DNA from: Gymnorhina tibicen
Lineage: Eukaryota; Chordata; Aves; Passeriformes; Artamidae
DNA: 64,000 nucleotides
Direction of reading: 5' to 3'
Assembly: GCA_013399875.1 (NCBI GenBank)
Contig: VXAZ01018984.1
Location: 124,001-188,000 of the forward strand
Positions 29,349 through 42,500 of this stretch are shown here, one piece after another (position 1 is the first letter of the stretch; every line of letters begins with the position of its first letter). Both the position numbers and the translations under genes were made by a program. The notes beneath the pieces are model-generated. The model saw nothing but the letters and a program-made list of their open reading frames with translations, made no database searches and was not told the DNA's origin.

Positions 29349-30418
29349 ATTCTTCCTAATGTTCAACATAAACCTCTCCTGGTGCAGCTTAAGGCTATAA
29401 GCAGCTAACAAGCAAGCTCTGAGTGATGTCCAGGTGCTAGAAAGACAAATTACTTGGTAGAATTGCCTTGTTAAGGTTTAGGGCTGGACATGCTTCAATG
29501 GTCTCACCCAGGGGGAGGCTAACAAAGCTTGGGAAGAAGGATGCCCATTGATACTGGATACAAAGAATGCAGAATTTAGGGGCAGCTCAAGGATTTGTCC
29601 CAAGGACAAATGCAGCTGTCCTGTCCTCAGCCATTGCTCCCAGTCCCCTGCCTGCAAGCTCTGGGCTGAAGGGCAGGATCTGTGCTGATGGAAGCACCTC
29701 ATTGAGCTGCCCTATGAGCTTTAGTTTGATGCTTTCATCAAAACACCAGCATTTAAACCGAGCTGCCTGGCCCACATCGTCCCTCTGGGAGTGTGGGTGG
29801 AGCAAGCTGTGCTCCCGTCTCCGAAGTGGGAGGATTGTGTCATGCCAGCCTGCAATACGAAAAGGCATGGCACTGGCTGAGCTCCTGTCCATAACAAGGC
29901 TGTGCCTTTCGAAACAGGACATGCAGCTGTGAGTATGTCTGGAGGTGCACTGTGCTGTTTGAGATTGCGGGGAGAATCTTCTGAGTTAATAACCTAATAA
30001 AATGTGATAAGGAAGTAATAAAATGATAATGATAATGCTAAACAATTATCTGACAGCAGTAAATTACACTACTTCTTCCTCAGATATAGACTGAGTTTGC
30101 AGAATGCATGTTTTGTATTTTTTCAGTTGTCACATTTTACTTCTTTTAAATACTTGTAGTAAAATTTTTTTTTCCCATCCTAGTGGATGTTCCTGACCTA
30201 TCAGCCAGAAGAAAGCCCTAGAAAATAATTTCAGGAAGAGAGAGTTAAAAGTGACAACATTCTTTGAAATATGATCAGAGATCTGGTCTAAAGACTGCAG
30301 GAGTTTTACTCCTTTACTTCAGGAGAGCAAATGTTTGATTTAATCCCTTATCAGGACTACAGGTAAGCACATTCTTAGCCTTAGACATTAATTTCCTGAG
30401 CCTTGAAATAGGCTGTAT
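29349..30418. repeat. Near-identical 1,070-bp block, copy 2
   Basis: Starts immediately after the N at 29348, in the middle of the CR1 3' UTR sequence, and ends at 30418 where unique sequence resumes. The match stops exactly at the N on one side of each copy, which is what two overlapping contig ends placed side by side would give. Confidence 0.95.
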
Positions 30419-31848
30419 AGACCTGTGGTCTTTCAAGAGGTATTGCCACACTTTTTTTTTAGGTTTCATATAAAATTAGTATTTTCAGTGCAGTTTCTTT
30501 TCCCTTAAAATTTGTTGGCAAGATGTGGAAGGAGAATGGTTAGTTCTGGCATATTTACATTTAAATAAAGTTCTTTAAGTATTATTTAAAGTGTATGTGA
30601 ATGATGCCAGTATTTAGAAGGGAAAATTGTTATGATTCCTAACTGTTGTTACAGTGGAGAGAGGGACCAGGTAAGACTTTTATTTCTCAACACGCTCATA
30701 AATGATCTAGATCTCTGAATAAAGGGATGGCAAGTCTCTGGATGGTACACAATGATGGACAAGGTTGATGGGAAAGAGCTAGCATGCCTTCCTTGCAATA
30801 CAGGCCATGTGGTATTAAACAAATGGGTAACAAGTACAACACATCCAAACTGATATATTACAACAAATGATTCCATTATGGACCATGTTGCTCTGGTAGA
30901 GGCAACAAGAACAGATGGATTAGACAAGCTTCTCTAGCGGTTTGTGGAGAAAACACTGAAAGTGGACACAAGTGCTGGTATCTTTCAGGAACTGCCCTGA
31001 AGGACCCTGTGCTGTGCTTGCAGTCACTCCTAAGCCAGAGCTGGGAGAAAATTGTATGCATTTAATCAATGCAATAAGTGTTCGGCATTGAAAAATTAAT
31101 TTATTGCTTAAATTTATTAAATTATTCAGTGTCAGTGATACACAAACCATATACAAGATTTATATGGACAATATATGAGATATGTATTGACAGCCGTGCC
31201 AGTGCCTACTCGTGTGGGTATTTACACATTGCTGAGGCAAACAAAGGTAACCAGAACATGTAGTGGATTCTCGTCTTTCGAGATAGAAAGCCACAGGATA
31301 CAATCAATAACTTCCTGTAATTGTGGAATTTATCTTGTATGGAAACAATAATGCTTCTGTGGTCAGAGCTAAATGTGTAACAGTCATCCTAATGAGTGAT
31401 ACAGTAGTTAAATATACTTCTTCAGTGTTTTCATAATTTGTCTGTTGATGGCCAAAGATTAAGCATAACTAGCACAATCTTACTTACTAATAAACACACA
31501 CCTTTAGTGGCGTAGATGGGATCTGTGGAGACCTAAAGAACAGCAGACACAGCTCAGTTAGAGTGAGAATGCAGAGGAGCACATATTTGCACTTCAGTGC
31601 ATGAAGACAGTATGGTTTCCGTAAATAAATATTGCACCTGACACTGCTTACCATGCAATAGGTGACCTCTAAGGTTATTCTGGCCTTTTGGAGGATTCTC
31701 CACAAGTAAAGCATGAACCTCAGTCTTGATAAATATCAAAACAAAACTACCGGAGATTATTTCACCCTTGAGTAGCTATCAGGTAAGGAGTTTGATAAAT
31801 GTGAGTTTGAAACATTGAGAAGACATAAGCAAAACTAAAAAAGGCTTC

Positions 31849-31865
31849 TTGTTGTTGTTGTTGTT
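31849..31865. repeat. (TTG)n simple repeat
   Basis: Five to six TTG units in intergenic sequence. Confidence 0.85.
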
Positions 31866-34800
31866 ATAGCTGGTTAAAGTTTAATTGAAAAAGAGGTGTT
31901 CTTAGTAGTTTTCATTCTGAGTACATGCATCAGAATTAGTGGAGTGCAGAATGCTCTGGTCAGTGCTGTTTGAAGACTTTCTTATCCTGCAAAACATAAT
32001 CCTGGTATCCCTGGATGTTAAGTGATGCTGGGAAATCAGCCCAGGTTTGCTGTCTGACTCCATGTCATTGACTTACTACAAGGCTTTTCTAAATAGATCA
32101 GTCTGCTTTGCAGCATGGCAAAACTCACAGAGAAATACCAGGGACCCCTACAACTGGAGTCAGAAGAATAATTTTAGCAATAGTAACACCTTCATATGCC
32201 TAATGGCAGTGTTAGGAGGTACTTCTGTACACTGGATGCAAGCAGCTTTTGACAATGTTGCTACTGCAAACAGGTAAAAATTATACCCTGTAAAAAGCCT
32301 CAAGTGGTAGAAGGTTGACCTTGATTGACAGTCATGGTAATTGTCATTTGCCTCAGGTAGAAATACCTCTTTGTTAATCCATAGGGACTATGTTACTTCA
32401 GCATGTGAAGTAACTTCACCACCTGGCTGAAGCTGATGTGTCAGTGCTGCTTTGGCTCAGTACCTGCTGGGGTGATGTTCAGACGGTCTGATAAGAAAGG
32501 CGTTACAAGAAAAGCAGGCTGCAAACTCTCCCCTGACATCCCCTTGGAGTCACTGGAATGGTTAGTATTGGACAGGAAGGAAGCATACCTGGAAAGAACG
32601 GTTCCCAAAACTTCTGTGACTGTGGGATTCCTTCTTTTTGAAGACCATGTCAAGTGTTATTTCCAGGCTGTGTTCCCTCTGTGTATCAGAGGGAAGGCAA
32701 AACCATAGTGGTACTTCTTGAAAGCTGTCACATCCCACTGCAGTTTTTAATCTGTTCACAGTGTATGTGAACCTGCTTGAAAGCTGACTGCTGTATAACC
32801 ACTGCTGTGCAGGAAAGGGCTGTTTATACCTGATGTAACCCTTCCATGTGAGGCAGATAGACACAGGTCAGTGCTGTGTTTGCTTCTTCTTGCACTGAAA
32901 AAATAAATGGGTCGTAATTCTGGTTCCCATGACAATTGGCAATTAGGCAATAGGCAATGTTTTGTAATATGAAATTAGTAGAAGGACCTCAAGGGATCTA
33001 GAGCCTAGAGCAGGTAGCTGACACCCATTCCATCTCCTTTTCATTTCCCTAGGAGACCAGGAATTGTTTCAAGTGAATTTCTTATGCTTGTGGGTGTCAA
33101 TTTGAGATTTGTTAAATTAAAGGGAGCTTTGCTCTTGGATTCCTTCTGTTTCACCAGCATCCCTTTCTTCTAAGTTGGATTCCATTCTTCCCAATGGACA
33201 GAGAGTTTTGCACATTGTCTGTGCAAAGTACCCATGACATATGGGGTACTTCATCATAAAGAATTGCTTGTGGTTATTTGGTATAAATTCATCAGCTGCT
33301 ATTTACTGGACCTTACAAATGAGTGCTACATTCTGTTGCTGGATGTTTATTTGAATTATTTGCAGTACCTTCACACTTCTGGATAAAGTCTCTCTCTCAC
33401 AGCTTCAAAACAGACATGATTGCAGCAGGCTGGCTGTTGGTAAGAGGGACAAAAAGAGCAGAAGAATACCATGCAGAAGCTCTGTTTAGTCAGCGTATGG
33501 CAGAACTAATTCAGAAAGAAATTATTGTGCTGAGGAAATTTGTGTAGCATCATCACTAACTGTAGTTATTCAGCTTAGTGTTGGATGCATATCTATTCAT
33601 ATCTATTGGAATTTGACAAACATGACATTTCATGGCTTTTTTGAAATAATAATAGTAAGAAAAAATCAATTACTGTTACGGGGGTGCAAAAAGCTATGCC
33701 CAATTTCTGACCAAAAAGTAGGAAGCTAAGTTATGATTTGCCTGGAGAAATAAAGAATTTCCTTTCTTCTTCATATCATGAGCAAGTTCATTACCTTCAT
33801 TTAGGGCAGAGATAAAATTCAAATCCATATTCACTTCTATAGCAGTCTCAAGTGCTTTGGAGTTAAGACGTACAGTGCTTAGACCACCATGTCTCAGTTG
33901 TTTGTATGCTCCTGATCTCAAGAGCAGAAAGATGCTTTAGAGGCTTTGGCAGCCATTTTTGTCAGAAATTAACAAGTTTGACCTCCTTGGTCATGATTGG
34001 ACAATTTCCAGTACTCAAGTTCATTCCTTAGTGGGTTTTAGGACAATTTTCCATTGAATTAGAATTTTTATTCCATACTGTTAATAGGTAAATGTGCAGA
34101 ATGTCCTTGATTTTGGTGTCATTCCCAGTTTGGGTGGTTTAGGTGCAGGTTGTTTGTTTGTATGTTTGGTTGTTTGTTTTCCTTTCCAAACCATGTGACA
34201 TTAAAGGTAACAGAATAGTAAGAATACTGAAATGTTTTTCATTATTTCAGGAGGTACAAAGTGGATAAAGCAAAGAATAAATGTAAGAAGAGCCTTGGCC
34301 ATGTGGATCTTGTAGTACCTTTGGGCTGGATAGTTTGACCACCTCAACAGAGAGTAACTCTTCAATTCTTTCTTTATATGGTTTCACAGGGATGAAAAAC
34401 AATTCTCCCTTATCCAGGAGAGGAAACATCTTCTTCCCATCCAGGCTAGGGGAGTCTGTCTTTCCCTCTATGTTTTTAAGAAATGATCTGTCTTGTGTGT
34501 GCCTAAACTAACTGCTGAGGCATCCCACCAAGCAAGTCACCACATCTTCCTGTTCCTTGCAGGACCTCATTTTGCCCACCTTCCCTGCCTCAAATCAGGT
34601 CCCAGAAATTACCTCCACCCTCCCGCCCACGAGGTTTTTAGCACCCAGACGACATGCATACCAATCCCATGTGCCGAGGCTGATGGCAGCTATTCAGAGA
34701 TGCTGCCAGGTGGATCAACGCCCTCTCCTCCAGCTCTCCACCACAGGCCATGCTAGGGAATGTGTGTTAGCTGGACAAGCTACTTGAGGGAGAGACCAAA

Positions 34801-35970
34801 AATGAGAATAAGGAAGGGTAGCTAAAGAGAAATGGGTGAGCAAAGCTGTTTTACAATGGAGCATTGTTCCTAGAGAAGCCTTTTGGTGGGGCAGGTGAGA
34901 AATAGTGGTTAATGGTGTACCTGGCAGCAGCAGGGTGATGAGAGTGAGGGGCTTGAGGTTGCCACTGAGAGAAGGAGCATTGGGAAGGCAGAAACAATTA
35001 AAAAACAAACCAGTGAGGTTTTGTAGAGGATACAGAAGGCTCAGAAGGAGGCCAGCGGGGGGAGAGAAGGTAAAGAAGCTAAGCAATGAAAAGATGCAAA
35101 AGAAAAGTTATATTTCTGGAAAAGATTGCAATGTAATTTGAAAGACCTGAGGGATGTCATGCAGCAGCAAATCTGAAGATACAGAAGCTACTCGACTCAC
35201 TATGTGGCACAAGAAGCATGCCATGGATTCACATGGGCTTGTGAGTGTCAGGAACCTGTGTGCTGCTGCCTGGGTGCGTGGTGTAAATTAGAGGTGGTGT
35301 AGTCCCCTCTGACAGCTCTGCTTCTCTTACTGCCTGGACAATGTTGGGTGCACATTTTGTAGAGGATCTTTGGGGCTGCTTCCATTTCTAAGGAATTCAG
35401 CTGCTCCACAACACAAACCAAGCAGTGGTACTTGGGGATGAGAATATTTTAAAGGACAGCTCCAGCTTCAGACAAACACACCAATGTAAGTACTGGCAAA
35501 GGGAAGATCTTCTGTGGACTGGCGTGTCACTGTCTTGGAAGTTGTGCCCTAAATGCTCATTCCACCAAGGCTGGTTAATTTGTTCTGCGGGAAGGCTGTA
35601 AACGAGCAGCTGGTGGGCTCCCCTGAAGTTCTAGAGATAAGTCACTCGCCTTTTTATCTTCTGTGATGCACACAAAAAGGCAGGAGAGAGGTGGCTGCAA
35701 GGGGCTGAGATGGGTCTTTTCTAAAAAATACTGGATTAAACTACTGAAATTTGATAGGCTAGAAGGAGAAACCAGGTTATCTATTGCATTTCAATTCTGT
35801 AGTTGAATAGGTGCAAAGATAGATGGCTTGTTACTTCACCACAGTGTATTTTGTAACCCTCTAATATAGGCTTTTTGGCTAATTTCTGATAGAGCAGTGG
35901 AGGGAGCAGGTTTATTGTCTTGTCAGTCCTTGCCTGCTGAGACTTGTATCTTCATTTCACATGTGTTATT

Positions 35971-35992
35971 AAAAATAAAATAAAATAAAATA
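35971..35992. repeat. (AAAAT)n simple repeat
   Basis: About four pentanucleotide units in intergenic sequence upstream of the GPAT3-like gene. Confidence 0.85.
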
Positions 35993-36300
35993 AGCCTGAC
36001 TTGCACCTCAAGCTTGAGTTTCATTCATTTGTTCGAATACCAAATCAAGACAGTTATCTCACCATGAAATAGAAAATCTGACTGAATAAGTCACAAATTT
36101 GTGCAAACATCAGCTGGAGAAATGCTTCTTGTGTATTAATAAGATTTAGAAGAGAAGATTTTAGGCAGTCTGAAAAACACACCCACCTAGTTCTGTATTG
36201 TAATTTACTGGCAGGACACTTTGTGAAAACTAGTTGTCACTGACGAGGTTCCTCACTGGCAGCATCTAATTATCTAACATGTATTATTACTTACCGTGTT

Positions 36301-36573
36301 TTTTCTTTCTTCTCCCCTGGTGAGTAAATGCTTATCAATCACAAGGAAGTGGGTGGAGCTAGGGCGGGACAAAGGGTAGAAATTACCTTATCGTTGAAAG
36401 TATCAGTAGTGTCAGTTTTCAGTGAGCAACAGCCTTTTCTCCTAGAGACAGCTTTAGCTCTTAGAATTTGTAATTTTTATTTGCCTCTGTCTCTTGAAGC
36501 TTGCTAGATTCTCCACTACAGATGAGCATATATTCCCGGAAAGGCAGGTGGTTGGTATTTTGGAGGAGCAAGC
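36301..36573 (+). promoter_or_regulatory. Probable promoter/5' UTR of the GPAT3-like gene
   Basis: This is the sequence immediately upstream of the first coding exon. It contains one GC box (GGGCGGG, 36362-36368) but no CpG island and no clear TATA box. Whether further non-coding 5' exons exist upstream cannot be told. Confidence 0.4.
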
Positions 36574-39500
36574 ATGGAAGAAAATAGACAAGGCCATGGC
36601 CTCGCAGAAGGCAAGATTTTTTCTATCTGGATGTTTCTGTTTGTGGCGTTAGTTTTGTTGCCTTCGATGTTTCGAGTGTCACTGGGGATTTCTCATTTCT
36701 ATGTGAAAATTGTCATTAAAATGTTAGAGGTAAGTTGAGAAGTGGGTTCAAAAGTTATGTGTTTGCTACAGGATATGTTTAATAAAAAAACTAAAATCTG
36801 TACATTTGATAGAAATGCCATAAAAGTAAACAGAAAAAAAATCCATTGACTTGGATGTGTTGTTTGCAGCTTTACTTTTTGTGATAATCTTTTGAGGGGT
36901 GTCTTTAATGCTATCTAGTCATGTGCTGGCTTATAATTTGCTACTGGTTTGAGGTTTCTTGGGGCTAAAGTAGAGATTCCATGATATTTTCTTCTAGTTC
37001 ATGCTGGTTAGAATGCTTCATGCAAGTAGAATACTCATGACAAATCAAGTATAAAGAAAAATATCTTTTAGTTTATGGGAGTTGGTAAGTAATAAAAACA
37101 TGTATTTTAGATGTATATAAGTTTCAGTGGTTTTATTTGGATTGTTTTAATTGCATGAGATTAATATTCTAGGTAAGAACACTGATTCTGTGTGTTTGCT
37201 TCCCCCAGTTATAAATCTGGGGGATCCAGCAGTTACAAGTTCTGCTGTACAAGACTTAAAGGAATCTGTGTGCAACGTTCTAAAAGTGTAATTTTTCTAG
37301 AGATAAACAGATCATGGCTAAGATCCTGATCCTGCTTCTATCAGTAAAAGGTTTCTGGGGCTTTTAATAAGCCAGAATCCCATTTAGTTTTTCAAGTTTG
37401 ATTTTTGATATCCATCATTAGCCAGAAGTAGGTGCTGCAAATTCATCATATTGAACAGTGAAGCATTTCCATTTTCCAGCAGATTAACTTTGTGCTTCTG
37501 GCATAAATCTGCTTTCTGTGAATATACTTTCTATTTGTGGCAGAAAGCAGGTTATTATTATTGTTGCTATTATTATTAGGCTGTTGGAGTTATCTGTTTT
37601 ACAGTAGAATATTTCTGTAACAATGTGGTACAGTTAATATCACGACCATCTTACCTTGCCAATTCTGTCTTTTACTCTCTTATAATTCTCTTCTGTTGTT
37701 CTTGTTTGGTTTTTTTTTGTTTGGGGGAGGTTGTTTGTTTGTTTTATTTGTTTTAATACCGATTAAGAGCTCTTGGGCAGTATTTATCTCCAGCTGTGTG
37801 AACATCATTTAGCATAGTGCACATGACCGCAAAAATTAGGGATTACTTATTTTTTTTCAGATACTGATGTCAGTGGGCAGTAACTGCCTGCAGTGGCTGT
37901 ATGCACTATTGGCCTTTATATGTGAAACATTTTTTAATCAGCCAGTGGTATGCTAATTAAATTCTTATTGGTACCCTAATTAGGAGCTACTCTCATATCA
38001 AACCTGTCTTTGGACAGCTTTGCTGCTGCAGTTGATGGGCATCAAAATAATTTCTGTATTTTTTTTCCCCTGTGCATTTCCCAACTTCAAGAGACATTTG
38101 AGCCACTCAGTGTGTTTTATGTAGGAAGGCACTTCTCTTTCATAAAGCCCATTAAGTGTTTTTCTCTCCACAGTTTTCATAACAGGTTATGAGCATGATA
38201 ATTCTGTGCTCACAATGTGGAGGATCAATGTATTGAGAAATAGATAAGTTAACTGTCATGTGATCAGCTTTTGTGTCTAGTTCCCTGTTGCCGCAGCAAC
38301 TAATAACAGGAACAGCGCAGCTTCATGCACTGATGCTTAGGCTGGCTCATTTTGTTCTTTTCTTCAAAGTTGTTCCCTAATTGTCCTGTGGGCAAAAAAG
38401 GAGTTTCTTCTGTTTTCACCTTACAATTAATTCCAACAGTTTTCTTTGAAGTATTGTCAAATGCTTCTCATTGTGCCACAAGAGTAACTAAGAGCTATCT
38501 TGGTGGGAAATGGGAGGGAGAAAGGATGGAGGGAATGTTAGGTCCCCTTTGCTTGTGTTGTGGCCTGCTGGGCTCTTTGGAAGAGAAGGTAGGACGGGGA
38601 GATGCTGGGTTAAAGTTTGTACGTGGAAGTGCTGAGCCTATTCTTGGAGTCCTGGGCCTCATCCACCAGAGTACGACCAAAATTTCAGATTGGGATAAGT
38701 CAGGTTTAAAGCAGGCTTGTTTGAGGTATGAACAACCTGATATTGAAAGCCTAGAGAAGTGCTGACCGGTTTCTAGCTGTGGTGTTGCCTTCCTGTGATA
38801 TTGTTAATGGGATAATGCACAGGGACCATCTATGGTTCCTGTTGTCATCTGGAATGGTGAAACACAACGCCTTCCTGGAGAGCAGAGCTGGAAATGCTGA
38901 AAATAGTCATGTATTAACACACTACTGACTATATAGAAGTGCCAAACAACTGGGTGGTGCTTCGGCAAAAATCCTACCTTGAGCACTATGACTGGTCTCT
39001 CCACTGTGTTGCATTTGATTTAGTCCGTTATGTAGACCAGCAAAATTAATAGAAAACTTCTCACCTGAGAATGTTTTGTTTCTTACAGCTGAGCTGAGCA
39101 GAGAGAAAACTTTTTTTATTTTCCTCTATGTTTGGCAGCTTGAGAAAAATAGAAGAGTGGAGACTGAAATCAAGGACTTCAAAGTCAAAAAATATTTTTT
39201 AAAGTTGTGTTTTTGAAGAAAGCCCATCTGTAGACCTTACTGAATTTGTTGGAAGCAAAAAAGGTGTTTTAGATTAAAACTCAAGTTTTCAGGTCTATTA
39301 CTAAGCAGTGAGTACTGGTGGCATATGATGAGATAAGTCACTTCGATTTTTTGACTTCGCTGAAGTGTTTTAGCACTGTGAATGGTGATTGGAACAAGTG
39401 GGAAAGATGTAATCATGTATGCAAATAATTTTTACCCTCTGCTGTTTTTCTGTCAAGGAATCTAGATACTTGTTACTTTAGAAAGAAAATAAATCATTTT

Positions 39501-42500
39501 ATAAAATTAAGGTTCAAAGTTTGAAAATTTGGGGTGACTGGTTTTTTTTGCAGGTGCTTTTTGTGGTTGTTTTTTTGTTTGTTTTTTTTGGGGGAGGGGT
39601 TTTGGGGACATATGGATAATATAATAGCAAAAGATCTCCAATACAGTAATTTGTCAATTGCATATCTGTTAGCCCATAATTGTTATTATTACCCTTAACT
39701 GATCCTTCAAATATTTCTGAAAGTGGTAAAGGTGAATGTGGTTTGGGTTTTGTTAGGGTTGTTCTTTCACATATGCTTGTAAACTTCAATTTGTAAATAA
39801 TGTCTTTTCTCTGAGCTTTGTCCATACTGGGGTTTGTTGGAGTTTGTTGGAGATGAGAATAGTAGCAAAGCTGTGCTTGGGATGTTATTCCAGCTGTTGC
39901 AAAAGAAAATGCATTTGCTAGGAGGAAATCTACACCATGCTCTCACAGCCCTGTGACAAGTCAAAGAAACATGTTAAACAGCTGCAGCTCTATTTGCCAA
40001 GAAATATTCTGGAGTTTTACGAGATCTGAGCTTCTGTATGAAATTGGAGCATTGTTGCTTCTTGAGAAGAAATTACCCAGCTAAAAATTGTGAGTAGTTT
40101 TTGAACTGAGACCTCACTTGTACATAGAGATAGCTCGTATGCTGTTAATTCCTACTGGAGTACGGCAGGTGTTGCAGACAACTTCAGCTAGTGAAAAATT
40201 GCACTGCTGTGCTTTTAAATACATGGTTATCCTTAGCTGGCCTCTCCATCAAAACCCAAACAAAGTATACCTGTGCTTTTATCCCAAACAAACCTTTCTC
40301 AACCCATTTCATCAGCCCTCACAGAGCAGCTGGGAGATTTGTGAGTCCTTTTCACAGCCTGAGGGTGGACAGTCACATCCTCTCAGACACTGAGTGTAGC
40401 ACATCCTTTGATCTGGATTCATGTTTGTGATGGGCAAGGGGAAGTGAGGCCAGGCAGAAAGGACTGTTGGATGAAGAGGTCAGAAGTGCTTGATCTTAGA
40501 TGGTGATTTTAGTTTGTGCTGAAAACCTACCAACCTTCTCTTTGCCATTGTAGTGGAAGACTCTACATAGAGGAATTGCCCCAAAGCCTTTGTCACATAT
40601 GAGGAAAAGACTGAGAAAAGTTCACGTAATGAGTGATTAGAAAAACCTTTTGCGAGAATATGGGAGAAGAGGTAGTAAAATATGGGAAGAGGGGCAAAAC
40701 TGAATTATTGCACAGGATGGAAAAATGGAGTACTGAGCTGTACTTAAAGGGGAAAAGGGAGGAAAAATCCTGCAAGAAATGAGACTGCAGGAAATGAAAA
40801 TTCTACATGGTATTTCATGTCCTGTCCTGTGAGGACAGTAATTAATATAATGAAGTATCAGGCACCCTCATTTTGTTTAGATTGTAATTACAGGAAGCTC
40901 AAACAAATGGACTGTTGGAGTTAAGCTGTCAAATCTTCAGTATTCCAGCTGGGATCAACCGTTGGATGTTTGGACTCCTTGTGTCCTCATCACTTCAGAA
41001 ACGGGAGTGAGGAAAGCACAACACCTGAGTTCTCATTCAGTCAGCAAACGTAGGAACAAAGTTGCTACATTTAATACTTAAATTCTGTGTTAGTTGCAAC
41101 ATCTGTGGTTTTTTTGCAAGGTATTTAAAACATCCTTTCATCACTGTTTTGCAACAAAGAGCAGCGTGTCGGCTCTGTCTCAATACTGTGCAATACAAAG
41201 GTGATCACAAAGCCTTATTTCCTTTTTGAAAACAAATTATACATACAGATGCTACCGAATGCAGAACAACACAGTAGCTACTCCAGAGTTAATTAGTCCA
41301 GAGTTTGACCCAGACAGATGGCTTTGGCAGGTGTGTTTTCAATGGCTTCACTGCAAGCCTAAGACCTGGATGATTGTTCAGCTGTATTCCCTCCTCACTG
41401 CTTGTGCTTCAGCCTCCATGTCAAGCCACGAGTTAGAAAAATTTTGCGTCCCACGTTGGTTTGTGGAAATACATTGCCTTTTCCTTGCTCGCACACTCTG
41501 CCCAAAGCTTTCCCATGGTAAACCTCAGTTCTTGTAGTAGAAGAGAAAATGGATAACTGTTCCTTAAGCACCTGCTCTGTGCCAGTCCAGACTTTGTCGA
41601 TGTCTGTCTTAACCCATCTCAGCCAGCTCTTTTCTAAGCTAACGAGCCCTGTGTAACTCTTCAGACTTTGAAAACTCTTCCTCGTCTTCCTTGGCCACTG
41701 CCTTTGTAGCTTTGACTATTTAGTTACAGTCTGCTACTTTTGCCTCACTCTTTCTCTGTGCTAGGAGGCAAGATTTTATAATTTACGACCCAGCTTTATA
41801 AGTTTTTGTTGGTTTTGACCTGTCTTGCTCATTTAGATTAGCTAATGTGTCTTTTTGGAGTCAGCTTGGTCCATGATTATCAGCCTTTTTCTATCTGGGA
41901 ATCAAAAGCCAGCCTCCTGGAGCTATTCCAAATCCTTCAGAACAGTATGAGCAAGCTCATTTCTGGCAGTGCTGGCCAGGTGACAGGTGCTTTTTCATGT
42001 AGGAGGACGATGGTAGGCAAGATAAGGGTGGTAGACAGGAGACAGGAAAGCAGAGACTAAGGCAGAAGGCTTTATTTGTCAGTCTCAGTAATTTTAATGT
42101 TTTTTTTCTCCCCTGTGCCATGCAACTATCCTAAAGGATGTTGGGGAAGGGATGAGGACCAGCAGTATTTTGTGGAGAGGTTAAATTTGCCACGTCTGCC
42201 TTTACTCTCTTTTGCAATATTTCTGTACCTGTTTTGTATGTTCTTTCATTTCTCAGTGTGTGGGCTGCTGTTTTCATTACATCCCCTGGCTCCACAATTC
42301 TGAATGACTCTCCATGTGTTGCAAAAGATTGAGAGAGATGATGTACCTGTTGACCTTTTCAGGAGACTAATTGGGAAGTATAGACAAGATGAAGGTCTGT
42401 GGTGTAGGTTTTTAATTTCCTTTTTGTGGGGGTTGTTTGCTTTATGGTTTTATCAGAGATGGTTTGCATGGAGTTTAAAGTACCACATCAAAGCCTATTC

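Larger units (their letters stand above)
30419..36300. other. Intergenic DNA between ABRAXAS1 and the GPAT3-like gene
   Basis: No supported exons on either strand. Simple repeats (TTG)n at 31849-31865 and (AAAAT)n at 35971-35992 are present. A stretch near 30680-31050 has weak hints of old retroelement coding sequence, too decayed to assign. Many small open frames here lack family motifs and splice logic. Confidence 0.55.

Noticed and set aside
28496..29932. Open frames of 111 and 121 codons on both strands, present twice
   Set aside because: They recur only because the block is duplicated. They show no family motifs and overlap on opposite strands.
30649..31061. Possible retroelement coding remnant
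   Set aside because: There is only a faint resemblance to reverse transcriptase text (an INDLD-like string), with stops and no clear boundaries. Too weak to call.
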